64,000 nt of DNA from Cellvibrio fontiphilus_A (GTDB taxonomy: Bacteria; Pseudomonadota; Gammaproteobacteria; Pseudomonadales; Cellvibrionaceae). The notes below the pieces were generated by a model. The model was given only the letters and a program-made list of their open reading frames with translations. It did no database searches and had not been told where the DNA came from. Of the stretch, positions 6,994 to 15,869 are shown in pieces. Where the stretch lies: positions 1 through 64,000 of the forward strand of contig NZ_JBHRTF010000016.1 in assembly GCF_042646205.1 (NCBI RefSeq), written 5' to 3'. Every line of letters starts with the position of its first letter. Positions within the stretch are counted from its first letter, which is position 1. A program made the translations under genes and the position numbers.

Positions 6994-7653
6994 AGGGGTT
7001 TCCAAAGTCCAGGTTAGAAATTCCAGTTCAACACCCGCTGTATTGTGCCGGTTGGCTTGAATCAAAACGGGTGTGGGTGCATCGTGGCAAGTCGCAGGAG
7101 TGTAGCTGCTTGCCGCCGTGGGGTCGAGAAATGAACAAGGGTTCAGTAGTTAAAAAGGGTAAAACGTCTCGCTTACCGCCGGAAGTTACAAATGTAAGCT
7201 AGCTCCCGGTGTTTACCTTTCCATACCTTTGATAGCTAACGCTAAAAAGCCCTTCCCGCGACTCTACGCTCCATGGTGACTTTTTAGATGCAATAAACCT
7301 GCAGTTGGATTCAGGCGAACTAAAATTGTAGAAATCCGGCTTTCGGGGCGGGGTCAACTTTTGTGTCGAATAACGAATTTTCTCAGGAATTGGCAGCTTT
7401 TTCGTTAGGCTTGATTGCTTCCCCCTGAGCCAACTTTTATCATGCGCGCCCATTTGCATCGCGCCGGGTTCATTTGCCCCTTCTATATAGAGTCAGACTG
7501 ATACAGTCAGGCTGCAATCTACCTTTATGTCGTCATTAAGAGCGGCGTTGCCGGCTTGCCAGTTGCAGGCCAGCAACAGCGCCATGAAATACGAAGTGTT
7601 TTTGCCAAATAGATGCGTTGCCACCGGTTTTTTCACTACCAAAAGGGTCTTTT
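6994..7653. other. 660-bp intergenic region between tolC and nhaD
   Basis: Divergent promoters for tolC (minus) and nhaD (plus) must lie here. I see no convincing reading frame: a minus-strand 86-codon frame at 7199-7459 is rich in Ser/Lys/Pro and has no family or good ribosome-binding site. The region near 7490-7535 has short repeats (AGTCAGACTG, CAGTCAGGCTG). No recognised riboswitch or terminator. Confidence 0.5.
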
Positions 7654-8919
7654 ATGACTATGTCCATTGAAATTGTATTGGTGATCTTCGCCGTACTCGC
7701 CCTGTTAGGGGTGGTATTGGAAGAGGTGATCCATATCAACAAAGCGAAAACGACACTGTTTTTTGGCAGTTTGTCCTGGTTGGTTATGTTTATGTTTGCG
7801 GGCGGCCACGAGCAGCAAGAGGTAATGCTGGAGAAGTTGAATCACAACCTCCTGGAGATTGCCACGCTCTGGTTGTTTTTGATGGCCACCATGACCTTTG
7901 TGGCTTACCTGAATGCCAAGGGAATTGTGCAGTCTGTGGTGCAGCGCTTGTGTCCGGCACAGATGAGCTTGCGTAACTTGATGTTGTTGGTTGCATTATT
8001 TGCGATGATGCTTTCCATGGTGTGCGACAACGTGACAGCAACTTTGGTGACACTTGGTTTGGTGCATGCATTTGATGTTGATAAGCGCACCCGTATAAAA
8101 CTGGCTGTGTTGGTGGTATTTGCTGTGAATTCCGGTGGTGTAGCCTTGATCACCGGTGATGTAACTACACTGATGATTTTCCTCTCTGGCCACGTCACTA
8201 TGCCGCAATTACTTGTGCTCTGGTTGCCGGCAATTGCTGGTGTGATGGTGCTGGCCTTGCTTATGTTTCCCGGTATTTCCGGTCATGTCACCATCGAGAA
8301 AGATACAAAAGTCTTCACTGGAATGGACTGGGCGATTGTAGGTACCTTTTTCTCCACCATTCTTTGCACCATGTTGTTCAATTTCTTTTTTGGTGTGCCG
8401 CCGGTGCTTACCTTTTTAACTGGCCTTTCTATCATGTTCTTTATCGGCCACTTTATGGATATGGATCCACATGAAATTCGTATTCTGGAGTACGTGCGTC
8501 AGATCGAATACGAAACCCTGTTGTTCTTCCTCGGCATATTGCTATTAGTAGGCATGCTCAAAGAAATTGGCACCCTGGATTTGTTGACCAATTTCTACGC
8601 TCAGCTTGCCCCACAATATGCTAACTATTTGATGGGATTGTTCTCGGCGCTCATCGATAACGTGCCGCTCACCGCCGCTTTGTTGAAGTCTGAGCCGGTG
8701 CTGCCCACTTCTGAATGGTTGGCGTTGACCTATGGTGTGGGTGTTGGTGGTTCTCTGCTCGCGATTGGTTCAGCTGCCGGTATCATTGCAATGAGCAAAG
8801 TGAAAGGTCTGACTTTTGGTGCCTATTTGCGCTACACGCCTTTAGTGCTTATCGCTTACACCGTTGGCTATATAGTCGCACTCTTAATAGCAACATCGCT
8901 CTTTGGCCATAGCGTCTGA
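7654..8919 (+). CDS. nhaD: Na+/H+ antiporter, NhaD type
   Basis: A 421-residue polytopic inner-membrane protein of the ion transporter (IT) superfamily, exporting Na+ (or Li+) in exchange for protons. About 11-12 hydrophobic segments are visible. NhaD-like landmarks are EEVIHINKAKTTLFFG near the N-terminus, SMVCDNVTATLVTLG, GGVALITGDVTTLM, and LIDNVPLTAALL followed by GVGGSLLAIGSAAGI. An in-frame start 12 codons earlier exists, but the ATG at 7654 lies after AAAAGGG and fits the hydrophobic N-terminus. It is followed by a terminator and a second, unrelated Na+/H+ antiporter. Confidence 0.92.
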   Translation: MTMSIEIVLVIFAVLALLGVVLEEVIHINKAKTTLFFGSLSWLVMFMFAGGHEQQEVMLEKLNHNLLEIATLWLFLMATMTFVAYLNAKGIVQSVVQRLCPAQMSLRNLMLLVALFAMMLSMVCDNVTATLVTLGLVHAFDVDKRTRIKLAVLVVFAVNSGGVALITGDVTTLMIFLSGHVTMPQLLVLWLPAIAGVMVLALLMFPGISGHVTIEKDTKVFTGMDWAIVGTFFSTILCTMLFNFFFGVPPVLTFLTGLSIMFFIGHFMDMDPHEIRILEYVRQIEYETLLFFLGILLLVGMLKEIGTLDLLTNFYAQLAPQYANYLMGLFSALIDNVPLTAALLKSEPVLPTSEWLALTYGVGVGGSLLAIGSAAGIIAMSKVKGLTFGAYLRYTPLVLIAYTVGYIVALLIATSLFGHSV

Positions 8920-8936
8920 CCGTGAATGGTGATGAT

Positions 8937-8967
8937 AAAAAACCGGGGCAATAGCTCCGGTTTTTTT
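8937..8967 (+). terminator. Terminator after nhaD
   Basis: AAAAAACCGGGGC / GCTCCGGTTTTTTT hairpin with loop AATA (8950-8953) and one G-U pair, followed by a T run. Confidence 0.88.
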
Positions 8968-9098
8968 ATGGCCAGCAAAACATAAAAGCGCCCATAAACT
9001 TGAATTTACACACAATTTATAAAGTTTTTGGCTGTTAGCTGTCAGTATCCACGCATTTTTATTTATTAACACTTTTTAACCATCTGTGGAGCTTGTTC

Positions 9099-10340
9099 AT
9101 GTCGTCATTAGAGATAGCCAAACTCGATCTCATGTATGTCGGGATCATTATTTTTACCGGGCTGTTGGGGGGCGTAATTGCCAAAAAGATTAAAGTCCCC
9201 GATATAGTCCTGTTTTTGCTCATCGGAATAGGCTTGGGGCCTACTATTGGCGGCATTTTGCACGTGCCTGCCGACTCCACCATGAATCAGTTAATTCTGA
9301 CCATTGGTGCTTGCTATTTGTTGTTTGAAGGTGGGGCAACTTTGCGTTTTGCGGTGCTGAAAGAAATCTGGATTTCTCTTACCGTTATTGCCACTTTCGG
9401 TGTTTTGATTACCGGTGCGATTATTACCTATGCCGGTGTGTGGCTTGGAATACCCATAGGGATTGCATTAGTGCTGGGGGCATTGACTGCATCCACTGAC
9501 CCCGCAACCCTGGTGCCTATTTTTAAACAGGTTCCAATTAAAGACCGTGTGTCCCAGACCGTAATGAGCGAATCAGCGCTCAACGATGCTATGGGTGCAA
9601 TTGCTACTTTTGCGGTAGTCGCTTATGTTATGGGTACAGGCGAGGGTTTTAGCCTTACGCATTCGCTCGGTGAGCTGGCTTATGAGGCCGGCATGGGGTT
9701 GGTGCTTGGTGCCATAGTTGGTTATAGCGCAGCGTTTTTGATGGCACACAACAGCTTTGGTATTTTCCGCGAGGTTACCCCTTTCGTAATTATTCTGGCG
9801 GTGATTACCGTGTATTTGCTGGCGGATAAAATTGGCGCGTCCGGATTTATGGCGGTGTTTACTTGCGGTGTGATGATCGGAAACAAAGAGACTTTTAATT
9901 TACCGCTCGATCACCACGAACATGAATACTTGGAGGATTACGTAGGAAATACCGCACTCTTGATGCGCATGTTTATTTTTATCCTGCTTGGCTCGCAGGT
10001 GGATTTCCATCTGTTAAAAGAATACCTGGGCGTTGGTTTGGCGCTGCTATTTATCTTTATATTCATCGCTCGTCCGCTCACGGTATTCATCTGTGCCGGG
10101 CCAGATCGTCGCGCTAAATGGACCTGGAAAGAATTGGTATTTATGAGCTGGACGCGCGAAACCGGTGTGATCCCGGCGGCTTTGGTGGGTATTTTGGCGG
10201 GCATGAAAGTGCCCGGTATTGATGTGGTAGGCGCGATTACCTTTATCTTTATTCTGGGCACCATTTTGATTCAGGCACCTACAACTGCCTTGCTTGCCGG
10301 CAAGCTTGGATTGTTGAAGTCGCAAGAAAAATCAGAGTAG
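9099..10340 (+). CDS. CPA1 family Na+/H+ antiporter (NhaP-like)
   Basis: A 413-residue membrane protein with about 12 transmembrane segments of the monovalent cation:proton antiporter-1 fold. Diagnostic motifs are LFEGGATL, the unwound-helix motif ASTDPATLVP, and SESALNDAMGA, which carries the ND ion-binding pair. Near the end is SWTRETGVIPAAL. It exchanges Na+ or K+ for H+ at the inner membrane. There is no large cytosolic regulatory tail. A TTG two codons earlier is open, but the ATG at 9099 has GGAG 7 bases upstream. It lies in tandem with nhaD but is separated by a terminator, so it is a separate unit. Confidence 0.93.
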   Translation: MSSLEIAKLDLMYVGIIIFTGLLGGVIAKKIKVPDIVLFLLIGIGLGPTIGGILHVPADSTMNQLILTIGACYLLFEGGATLRFAVLKEIWISLTVIATFGVLITGAIITYAGVWLGIPIGIALVLGALTASTDPATLVPIFKQVPIKDRVSQTVMSESALNDAMGAIATFAVVAYVMGTGEGFSLTHSLGELAYEAGMGLVLGAIVGYSAAFLMAHNSFGIFREVTPFVIILAVITVYLLADKIGASGFMAVFTCGVMIGNKETFNLPLDHHEHEYLEDYVGNTALLMRMFIFILLGSQVDFHLLKEYLGVGLALLFIFIFIARPLTVFICAGPDRRAKWTWKELVFMSWTRETGVIPAALVGILAGMKVPGIDVVGAITFIFILGTILIQAPTTALLAGKLGLLKSQEKSE

Positions 10341-10355
10341 CCCTACTCTTGCTGC

Positions 10356-10381
10356 AAGCCCTCGTGATTACACGAGGGCTT
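10356..10381 (+). terminator. Strong hairpin after the CPA1 antiporter gene
   Basis: AAGCCCTCGTG and CACGAGGGCTT form a perfect 11-bp stem with an ATTA loop. There is no T run behind it, so it may be a weak or factor-assisted terminator, or simply an mRNA 3'-end hairpin. Confidence 0.55.
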
Positions 10382-10457
10382 GACCCTGAAGCAGCCCTGC
10401 GCTTAATCCAAAAGGTTCCTTTACTCCCTTCTCCAAGTTCAATAGACTGCGGTTTTT

Positions 10458-10550
10458 CTTGTCGGGGTGCTGCTTGTAGGCGATAAGCCAGCAATACAGC
10501 TGAGATATACCCGCCGACCTGATCCGGTTAGTACCGGCGTAGGGAACGAG
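10458..10550 (+). ncRNA. TPP (thi-box) riboswitch
   Basis: The conserved thi-box elements are present in order: P1 strand CTTGT, GGGGTGC, CTGAGA (10500-10505), ACCC, CCTGATC, GGTTAGTACC, GCGTAGGGAA and the closing P1 strand ACGAG. It controls thiD-thiC in response to thiamine pyrophosphate. Between it and thiD, CTGTTG (10573-10578) can pair with CAACAG (10598-10603), which may be part of the expression platform. There is no long T run, so translational control or Rho-dependent termination is more likely than intrinsic termination. Confidence 0.97.
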
Positions 10551-10666
10551 AGCCTTCCATGTTGCATCATCGCTGTTGCTGCCCCCAAGAGGTGCACCAA
10601 CAGTGACCCGGTTTCCCTCTCTCCTCTCCGCGCCTTGACTCAATATTCATCTATCGCGGAATGTCA

Positions 10667-11494
10667 ATGAATCACCCACTGCAAAGTCCTGCCGAGTTAA
10701 CTCCCATCGCGCTTACCATTGCTGGCAGTGATAGCGGTGGCGGTGCGGGTATTCAGGCCGATTTAAAAACCTTTTCAGCGCTCGGTGTCTATGGCACCAG
10801 TGCTATAGCATCTTTGACGGCTCAAAATACCCAAGGTGTGCAAGGTGTTTTACCGATTCCGCCGATGTTTGTGCAGCAGCAAATCACTTCAGTGTTAAGC
10901 GACATTCATGTGTCCGCAATAAAAACCGGCATGTTGGCAAGGGCTGATATTATCGCTGCTGTTGCTGAAACCCTGACTGCTTATCCGCAGATTCCGTTGG
11001 TATTGGACCCGGTAATGGTTGCCACCAGTGGTGATCGTTTATTGGCAGAAGATGCTATTCAAACACTTATCGAAAAATTACTTCCACTGGCGACTTTGGT
11101 GACCCCCAATCTGCATGAGGCGGCGGTATTGTTGGGGACCCCTATTGCGACGGATGTAGAGCAAATGCAATTACAAGGCGAGCAAATTCTCGCGCTGGGT
11201 GCCAAGGCTGTGCTGATGAAAGGAGGGCACGGTGAAGGTGAGTCTGCTACTGATTTGCTGATCACAATGGCAGGAGTTAAAGCGTTTTCAGCGCCGCGTT
11301 TGGCAACCAAAAATACCCATGGCACTGGCTGCACTTTGGCATCTGCTATTGCTGCCGGTTTAGCCAAACAATATTCACTCAGTGAATCCGTTCAACAAGC
11401 AAAAAATTATTTGCAGCAAGCGTTACTGAATGCTGAAAAATTACACATAGGGCAGGGTGCAGGTCCTGTTCATCATTTTTATAAATTTTATTAA
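10667..11494 (+). CDS. thiD: Hydroxymethylpyrimidine/phosphomethylpyrimidine kinase
   Basis: A 275-residue ribokinase-fold enzyme that phosphorylates HMP to HMP-P and HMP-PP for thiamine synthesis. It shows ALTIAGSDSGGGAGIQADLKTF at the N-terminus (pyrimidine binding), DPVMVATSGDRLL, and the C-terminal KNTHGTGCTLASAIAAGLA anion-hole and catalytic Asp/Cys region. Two in-frame ATGs are possible (10661 and 10667). The second is preferred because CGGA sits directly against the first. It lies behind the TPP riboswitch and 13 bases before thiC, so the two form an operon. Confidence 0.96.
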   Translation: MNHPLQSPAELTPIALTIAGSDSGGGAGIQADLKTFSALGVYGTSAIASLTAQNTQGVQGVLPIPPMFVQQQITSVLSDIHVSAIKTGMLARADIIAAVAETLTAYPQIPLVLDPVMVATSGDRLLAEDAIQTLIEKLLPLATLVTPNLHEAAVLLGTPIATDVEQMQLQGEQILALGAKAVLMKGGHGEGESATDLLITMAGVKAFSAPRLATKNTHGTGCTLASAIAAGLAKQYSLSESVQQAKNYLQQALLNAEKLHIGQGAGPVHHFYKFY

Positions 11495-11507
11495 TACCGA
11501 GGACACC

Positions 11508-13436
11508 ATGAATACCAGCGTCGAAAAAATTCTGAGTCAATCTGCCGAGGTGGATAAAGCCTCGGTACAACCTTTTACCGGTTCGCAAAAAATTTATGTA
11601 CAGGGCTCGCGCCCGGATATTCGCGTGCCTATGCGTGAAATCACCTTGGCTGATACGCCAACGGATTTTGGCGGCGAAAAAAATCCACCGGTGCGTGTCT
11701 ATGACACTTCCGGTCCCTACACTGACCCGAATGTAAAAATTGATTTGCGCACCGGTTTGGGCGATGTGCGCACAGCATGGATTGAAGAGCGCAATGACAC
11801 AGAAATTCTGGAGGACAGCCACTCACAGTTTACCAACGAGCGGTTGAATGACCCCAAACTTGCGCACTTGCGCTTTAACCTCACGCGCAAACCGCGCCGT
11901 GCCAAACCGGGCATGAACGTGTCGCAAATGCACTACGCCAAAAAAGGCATCATCACACCGGAAATGGAATACATCGCCATCCGCGAAAACATGGCGCTGG
12001 CACAGGCGCGTGAATTGGGTGAGCTGCCTGAATATAAAAACCTGGGGCAGCAGCACAAGGGCATGAGTTTTGGTGCCAGCATTCCCGATGAAATTACGCC
12101 GGAATTTGTGCGCGCTGAAGTCGCGCGCGGCCGTGCGATTATTCCGGCTAACATCAATCACCCGGAATTAGAGCCGATGATTATTGGCCGTAATTTTTTG
12201 GTGAAAATTAACGGCAATATCGGCAACTCTGCACTGGGTTCTTCCATTGAAGAAGAAGTAGAAAAACTTACCTGGGGTGCACGCTGGGGCGCTGATACGG
12301 TGATGGATTTATCCACTGGTAAAAATATTCACGAAACCCGCGAGTGGATTATTCGCAATTCGCACGTACCGATTGGCACTGTTCCTATTTATCAAGCCTT
12401 GGAAAAAGTAGACGGCATTGCAGAAAATTTAACTTGGGAAATTTTCCGCGATACGTTGATCGAGCAGGCAGAGCAGGGTGTGGATTATTTTACCATCCAC
12501 GCCGGTGTGTTATTGCGCTATGTGCCGCTCACGGCTAAACGTGTCACCGGTATTGTTTCGCGCGGTGGTTCTATTATGGCCAAATGGTGTTTGGCGCATC
12601 ACAAAGAAAATTTCCTCTACACCCACTTTGAGGAAATTTGCGAAATCATGAAGGCTTACGACGTCAGCTTTTCTCTGGGCGATGGTCTGCGCCCCGGCTC
12701 CATTGCTGACGCTAATGACGAAGCGCAATTCGGCGAGTTGGAAACCCTGGGTGAACTCACCAAAATTGCCTGGAAGCACGATGTGCAATGCATGATTGAA
12801 GGCCCAGGCCATGTGCCTATGCACATGATTAAAGAAAACATGGAAAAACAATTAGAGGTTTGTGACGAAGCTCCCTTTTATACGCTTGGCCCATTAACTA
12901 CCGATATAGCACCAGGTTACGACCACATTACTTCCGGTATCGGTGCGGCGATGATTGGCTGGTACGGTTGCGCCATGCTCTGTTACGTGACGCCAAAAGA
13001 ACACTTGGGTCTGCCCAACAAAGACGATGTAAAAGAAGGCATCATTACCTACAAAATCGCGGCGCATGCAGCGGATTTGGCCAAGGGCCATCCGGGGGCA
13101 CAGCTGCGCGATAACGCACTGTCCAAAGCACGTTTTGAATTCCGCTGGGAAGATCAATTTAATTTGGGCCTGGATCCGGATACCGCTCGCGCTTATCACG
13201 ATGAAACTCTACCTAAAGAATCCGCCAAGGTAGCTCACTTCTGTTCTATGTGCGGGCCTAAATTTTGCTCCATGAAAATCACCCAAGAAGTGCGCGACTA
13301 CGCCGCTAAAAACGGCACGGATATTTCTGTGATTGGCGATCAGGACATTATTAAAATGATTGATGTCGAGGCCGAGATGAAACAAAAATCCAAAGAATTT
13401 TTGGAAGCAGGCGCAGAGATTTATCACAAAGTTTAA
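11508..13436 (+). CDS. thiC: Phosphomethylpyrimidine synthase
   Basis: A 642-residue radical-SAM-superfamily enzyme that rearranges aminoimidazole ribotide to HMP-P, the committed step of the thiamine pyrimidine branch. The [4Fe-4S] motif CX2CX4C (CSMCGPKFC) is near residue 580. The TIM-barrel core includes MSTGKNIHETREWI-like DLSTGKNIHETREWI and EGPGHVPMHMIKENM. The N-terminal ThiC-associated domain is present. The ATG follows GAGGAC. It is co-transcribed with thiD under the TPP riboswitch. A palindromic repeat starts ten bases after the stop. Confidence 0.98.
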   Translation: MNTSVEKILSQSAEVDKASVQPFTGSQKIYVQGSRPDIRVPMREITLADTPTDFGGEKNPPVRVYDTSGPYTDPNVKIDLRTGLGDVRTAWIEERNDTEILEDSHSQFTNERLNDPKLAHLRFNLTRKPRRAKPGMNVSQMHYAKKGIITPEMEYIAIRENMALAQARELGELPEYKNLGQQHKGMSFGASIPDEITPEFVRAEVARGRAIIPANINHPELEPMIIGRNFLVKINGNIGNSALGSSIEEEVEKLTWGARWGADTVMDLSTGKNIHETREWIIRNSHVPIGTVPIYQALEKVDGIAENLTWEIFRDTLIEQAEQGVDYFTIHAGVLLRYVPLTAKRVTGIVSRGGSIMAKWCLAHHKENFLYTHFEEICEIMKAYDVSFSLGDGLRPGSIADANDEAQFGELETLGELTKIAWKHDVQCMIEGPGHVPMHMIKENMEKQLEVCDEAPFYTLGPLTTDIAPGYDHITSGIGAAMIGWYGCAMLCYVTPKEHLGLPNKDDVKEGIITYKIAAHAADLAKGHPGAQLRDNALSKARFEFRWEDQFNLGLDPDTARAYHDETLPKESAKVAHFCSMCGPKFCSMKITQEVRDYAAKNGTDISVIGDQDIIKMIDVEAEMKQKSKEFLEAGAEIYHKV

Positions 13437-13445
13437 CGCAAACAG

Positions 13446-13560
13446 TACCCCCTCCCGGCCTCCCCCTTGTCAGGGGGAGGAGCTAATCAAGCCTTTTTCC
13501 TTGGTAAGTGGTTTAGCTAAATCTCCCTCCCCTGGTAAGGGGAGGGCAGGGGAGGGGTAA
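13446..13560. repeat. GC-rich palindromic interspersed repeat, copy A
   Basis: This 115-bp element begins TACCCCCTCCCGGCCTCCCC and ends with GGGGAGGGGTAA, so its ends are inverted. It contains internal hairpins (CTCCCCCTTGTCAGGGGGAG and CCCTCCCCTGGTAAGGGGAGGG). Related copies are at 22244-22322 (inverted) and 42696-42804. Confidence 0.85.
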
Positions 13561-13589
13561 TTTTTTATTCATTTATTACGCACAAAATT

Positions 13590-14219
13590 ATGATCAAAAA
13601 ACCTGAATTTACTCGCGCCGATGTAGAAATTATTCGCCGGGAAGAAATGTACAAACGTTTTTTTCGCGTAGAGAAAATTTTCTTGCGCCACAAATTATTT
13701 GAGGGTGGCTGGGGCAAAGAAATTGGCCGTGAATTATTTGTGCGCGGCGAAGCGGTTGCGGTTGTGCTCTATGACCCCAAGCTGGATCTGATCGGTTTAG
13801 TCGAGCAATTTCGTATTGGTGCCTTGGATGAACCCAATGGCCCTTGGTGTTACGAAGTGGTTGCAGGAATGTTGGAGCCGGGTGAGTCACCGGAGGAGGT
13901 GGCGCGACGCGAGCTAATGGAAGAGGCAAATGTAACTCCCTATGCGATGGAATACATTTGCAATTATTTATCCAGCCCTGGCGGCTGCGATGAAAAATTA
14001 CATTTATATTGCGGCCTTTGCGACCTGAGTCAAGCCGGTGGTGTCTATGGTTTGCCGGAAGAAGGTGAGGATATACGAGTGCATCTGCTCGCTGCTGATG
14101 ATGTGTTTGCGGAGTTATTAAACGGTGCGTTTAATAACGCAGCGGCGCTAATTTGTCTGCAATGGTTGCAAATGAATCGCGATCGTTTGCGTTTGCGTTT
14201 GCAAGTGGCGGGAGAATAA
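13590..14219 (+). CDS. nudF: ADP-ribose pyrophosphatase (Nudix hydrolase)
   Basis: A 209-residue Nudix hydrolase, the ADP-sugar diphosphatase type that splits ADP-ribose to AMP and ribose 5-phosphate. The full Nudix box GX5EX7REUXEEXGU is at residues 93-115 (GMLEPGE…RRELMEEANV). The family-typical VEQFRIGAL and the C-terminal PEEGEDIRVHLL dimer segments are present. It opens the conserved nudF-yqiB-cpdA-yqiA-parE cluster known from Enterobacteriaceae and Pseudomonas. The Shine-Dalgarno sequence is weak. Confidence 0.95.
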   Translation: MIKKPEFTRADVEIIRREEMYKRFFRVEKIFLRHKLFEGGWGKEIGRELFVRGEAVAVVLYDPKLDLIGLVEQFRIGALDEPNGPWCYEVVAGMLEPGESPEEVARRELMEEANVTPYAMEYICNYLSSPGGCDEKLHLYCGLCDLSQAGGVYGLPEEGEDIRVHLLAADDVFAELLNGAFNNAAALICLQWLQMNRDRLRLRLQVAGE

Positions 14220-14336
14220 ATTTTTTAAAGCATTGACTTAGTGCAGGCAGTGACTAACACTTCTGATGACTGCTGTTGAATCACTTGCGAAAAACAGCTG
14301 ACAATTTCCTCGCAGTTTCTTTTCATTCAGGTATCT

Positions 14337-14828
14337 ATGTTCACATTGCGTGTTGCCAAGGCCCAGCCCGAATACGTCACTTACAAAGAGCGTTATAAGG
14401 TCGATTTACCTTTGCAAATGGCAGAGTGCGAAGCCAACTACCTGCGGTTATGCAAATTAGTTGCGCAGAACCCCGGTGATGAGATTCGCTTTATGGTGGC
14501 GCGCGGCCAACAGCAATGGTTGCATCTACTTAAAATTACCGAGCGTTCACCTTATACCACCACACTGGAACTCAGCCGAACGGTTGTAGGTGGAGGCTCG
14601 GAATGGCTCACTATGCCCAAACTGACCCTGCGTATGTATCACGATGCCAAGCTTGCCGAGGTGCTTGCTTGGGAAGGGCACAAGCGCTTGCGTCCGCGCT
14701 ACGATTATCCTAATCAATCTATGTATCAAAGCGATGAGAAGTACCAGCTCAACCGATTTTTGGGGGAGTGGTTGAGTCTCTGCCTGGAGCAGGGACAGGC
14801 ATCGGGTCTGCCATTGAGATTCAAATAG
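14337..14828 (+). CDS. yqiB: DUF1249 family protein (YqiB-like)
   Basis: A 163-residue soluble protein of the DUF1249 family, of unknown function. It shows YKVDLPLQMAECEANYLRL at the start and the conserved basic KRLRPRYDYPNQSMYQSDEK stretch, followed by QLNRFLGEWLSLCLEQG. It sits between nudF and cpdA, as in many gammaproteobacteria, and is recognised by this order as well as by sequence. Confidence 0.92.
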   Translation: MFTLRVAKAQPEYVTYKERYKVDLPLQMAECEANYLRLCKLVAQNPGDEIRFMVARGQQQWLHLLKITERSPYTTTLELSRTVVGGGSEWLTMPKLTLRMYHDAKLAEVLAWEGHKRLRPRYDYPNQSMYQSDEKYQLNRFLGEWLSLCLEQGQASGLPLRFK

Positions 14829-14851
14829 AACGCATCGACATTTGAATGGAA

Positions 14852-14867
14852 TGTCGACTGGATCACA
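14852..14867. promoter_or_regulatory. Weak CRP/Vfr-like site upstream of cpdA
   Basis: TGTCGACTGGATCACA fits TGTGA-N6-TCACA at 8 of 10 half-site positions (perfect right half). cAMP-receptor feedback on cpdA is known for Vfr in Pseudomonas aeruginosa. The match alone is not strong. Confidence 0.3.
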
Positions 14868-15081
14868 TCAATATTCAGGTTTTACACTTCTTGGCCTCTG
14901 AATACCTCATTTTTCTGTTTTGATGCTGGTGCAGTAACTCCCTTGCGTATATTGTTGGTGATAACATCGCAATTGATTTGACGCTTCAGTCATCGTTCAA
15001 GCGGCCAAATTGTTGCAAGGTTAACCACAAAAATAACCCAACCAACTACTAAACCCGACTATCAAAGGATGAGAGCCGCCA

Positions 15082-15864
15082 GTGCGTCTGATTCAGATAA
15101 CCGATTGCCATTTGGGTGCGCAGCAGAGCGAAACCCTCTTGGGGCTTAATACTGACCAGAGTCTTGATGACGTTTTACAGCTTATTAAGACGTCAGAACC
15201 CGGTTTTGATCATCTATTGTGCACCGGCGATGTTGCCAGCGAAGCCCACGCTGCGTGTTACCAGCGTTTTGAAAATACCATTCGTCGCTATTTCTCCCAG
15301 CCGTTAAGTTGGCTACCGGGCAATCACGATTCGGCCGAGTTGATGGCGCTGAATCAAGATCGCTTGGGTATTCAGAGCCGGCTGGTAGTACTGGGCAGTT
15401 GGCTGTTGGTCTTGTTGGACTCCAGTGTGCCCGGTCAGGTGTATGGCCAATTAGCTGCCAGCGAGTTGGATTTTCTTGAGCACGCACTGGAAAAATACCG
15501 CGATAAACATGTGATTGTCTGCTTGCACCATCAGCCGGTACAGGTGGGTAGTGCCTGGATTGATCAATACATAGTACGCAATGCTGAAGCATTATTTGGT
15601 CTGATAGACCTACATCCGCAAGTTAAAGTGGTGACCTGGGGGCATGTTCATCAGGAATTTCAGCAGCAGCGCAAAGGTGTGGCACTGTTGGCGACACCAT
15701 CAACCTGCGTGCAATTTAAACCTGGTTGCGACAACTTTACGGTAGACACCCAAATGCCTGGCTATCGCTGGTTTGAGTTGAACGACAACGGCAGCTTTAG
15801 TACGGGAATTACGCGGGTTACCAATAAACAATACGTGATTGACTACAAATCTGCAGGCTATTAA
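15082..15864 (+). CDS. cpdA: 3',5'-cyclic-AMP phosphodiesterase
   Basis: A 260-residue class III metallophosphoesterase that hydrolyses cAMP. Metal ligand motifs are in order: ITDCH (Asp8, His10), CTGDVAS, LPGNHDS, CLHHQPV and TWGHVHQE. The start is GTG; the upstream ATG at 15069 is out of frame, and the N-terminus MRLIQITDCHL fits the family. The AGGA at 15065-15068 is rather far from the GTG (13 bases). The enzyme would set the cAMP level sensed by the CRP/Vfr regulator. yqiA follows within 5 bases. Confidence 0.95.
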   Translation: MRLIQITDCHLGAQQSETLLGLNTDQSLDDVLQLIKTSEPGFDHLLCTGDVASEAHAACYQRFENTIRRYFSQPLSWLPGNHDSAELMALNQDRLGIQSRLVVLGSWLLVLLDSSVPGQVYGQLAASELDFLEHALEKYRDKHVIVCLHHQPVQVGSAWIDQYIVRNAEALFGLIDLHPQVKVVTWGHVHQEFQQQRKGVALLATPSTCVQFKPGCDNFTVDTQMPGYRWFELNDNGSFSTGITRVTNKQYVIDYKSAGY

Positions 15865-15869
15865 TTCCC

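Noticed and set aside
7232..7410. AGCTAAC … GTTAGGC pair in the tolC-nhaD gap, resembling attC ends
   Set aside because: The 179-bp spacing lacks inverted arms, and it lies on the far side of intI and waaA; chance occurrence.
7199..7459. 86-codon minus-strand ORF in the tolC-nhaD gap
   Set aside because: No ribosome-binding site, no family and random-looking composition.
13446..13560. CRISPR-like reading of the GC-rich repeats
   Set aside because: The copies are single, kilobases apart and differ in length; there are no spacers or cas genes.
14184..14208. Short GTTTGC repeat in the end of nudF
   Set aside because: Three hexamer units coding RLRLRLQ; ordinary coding low complexity.
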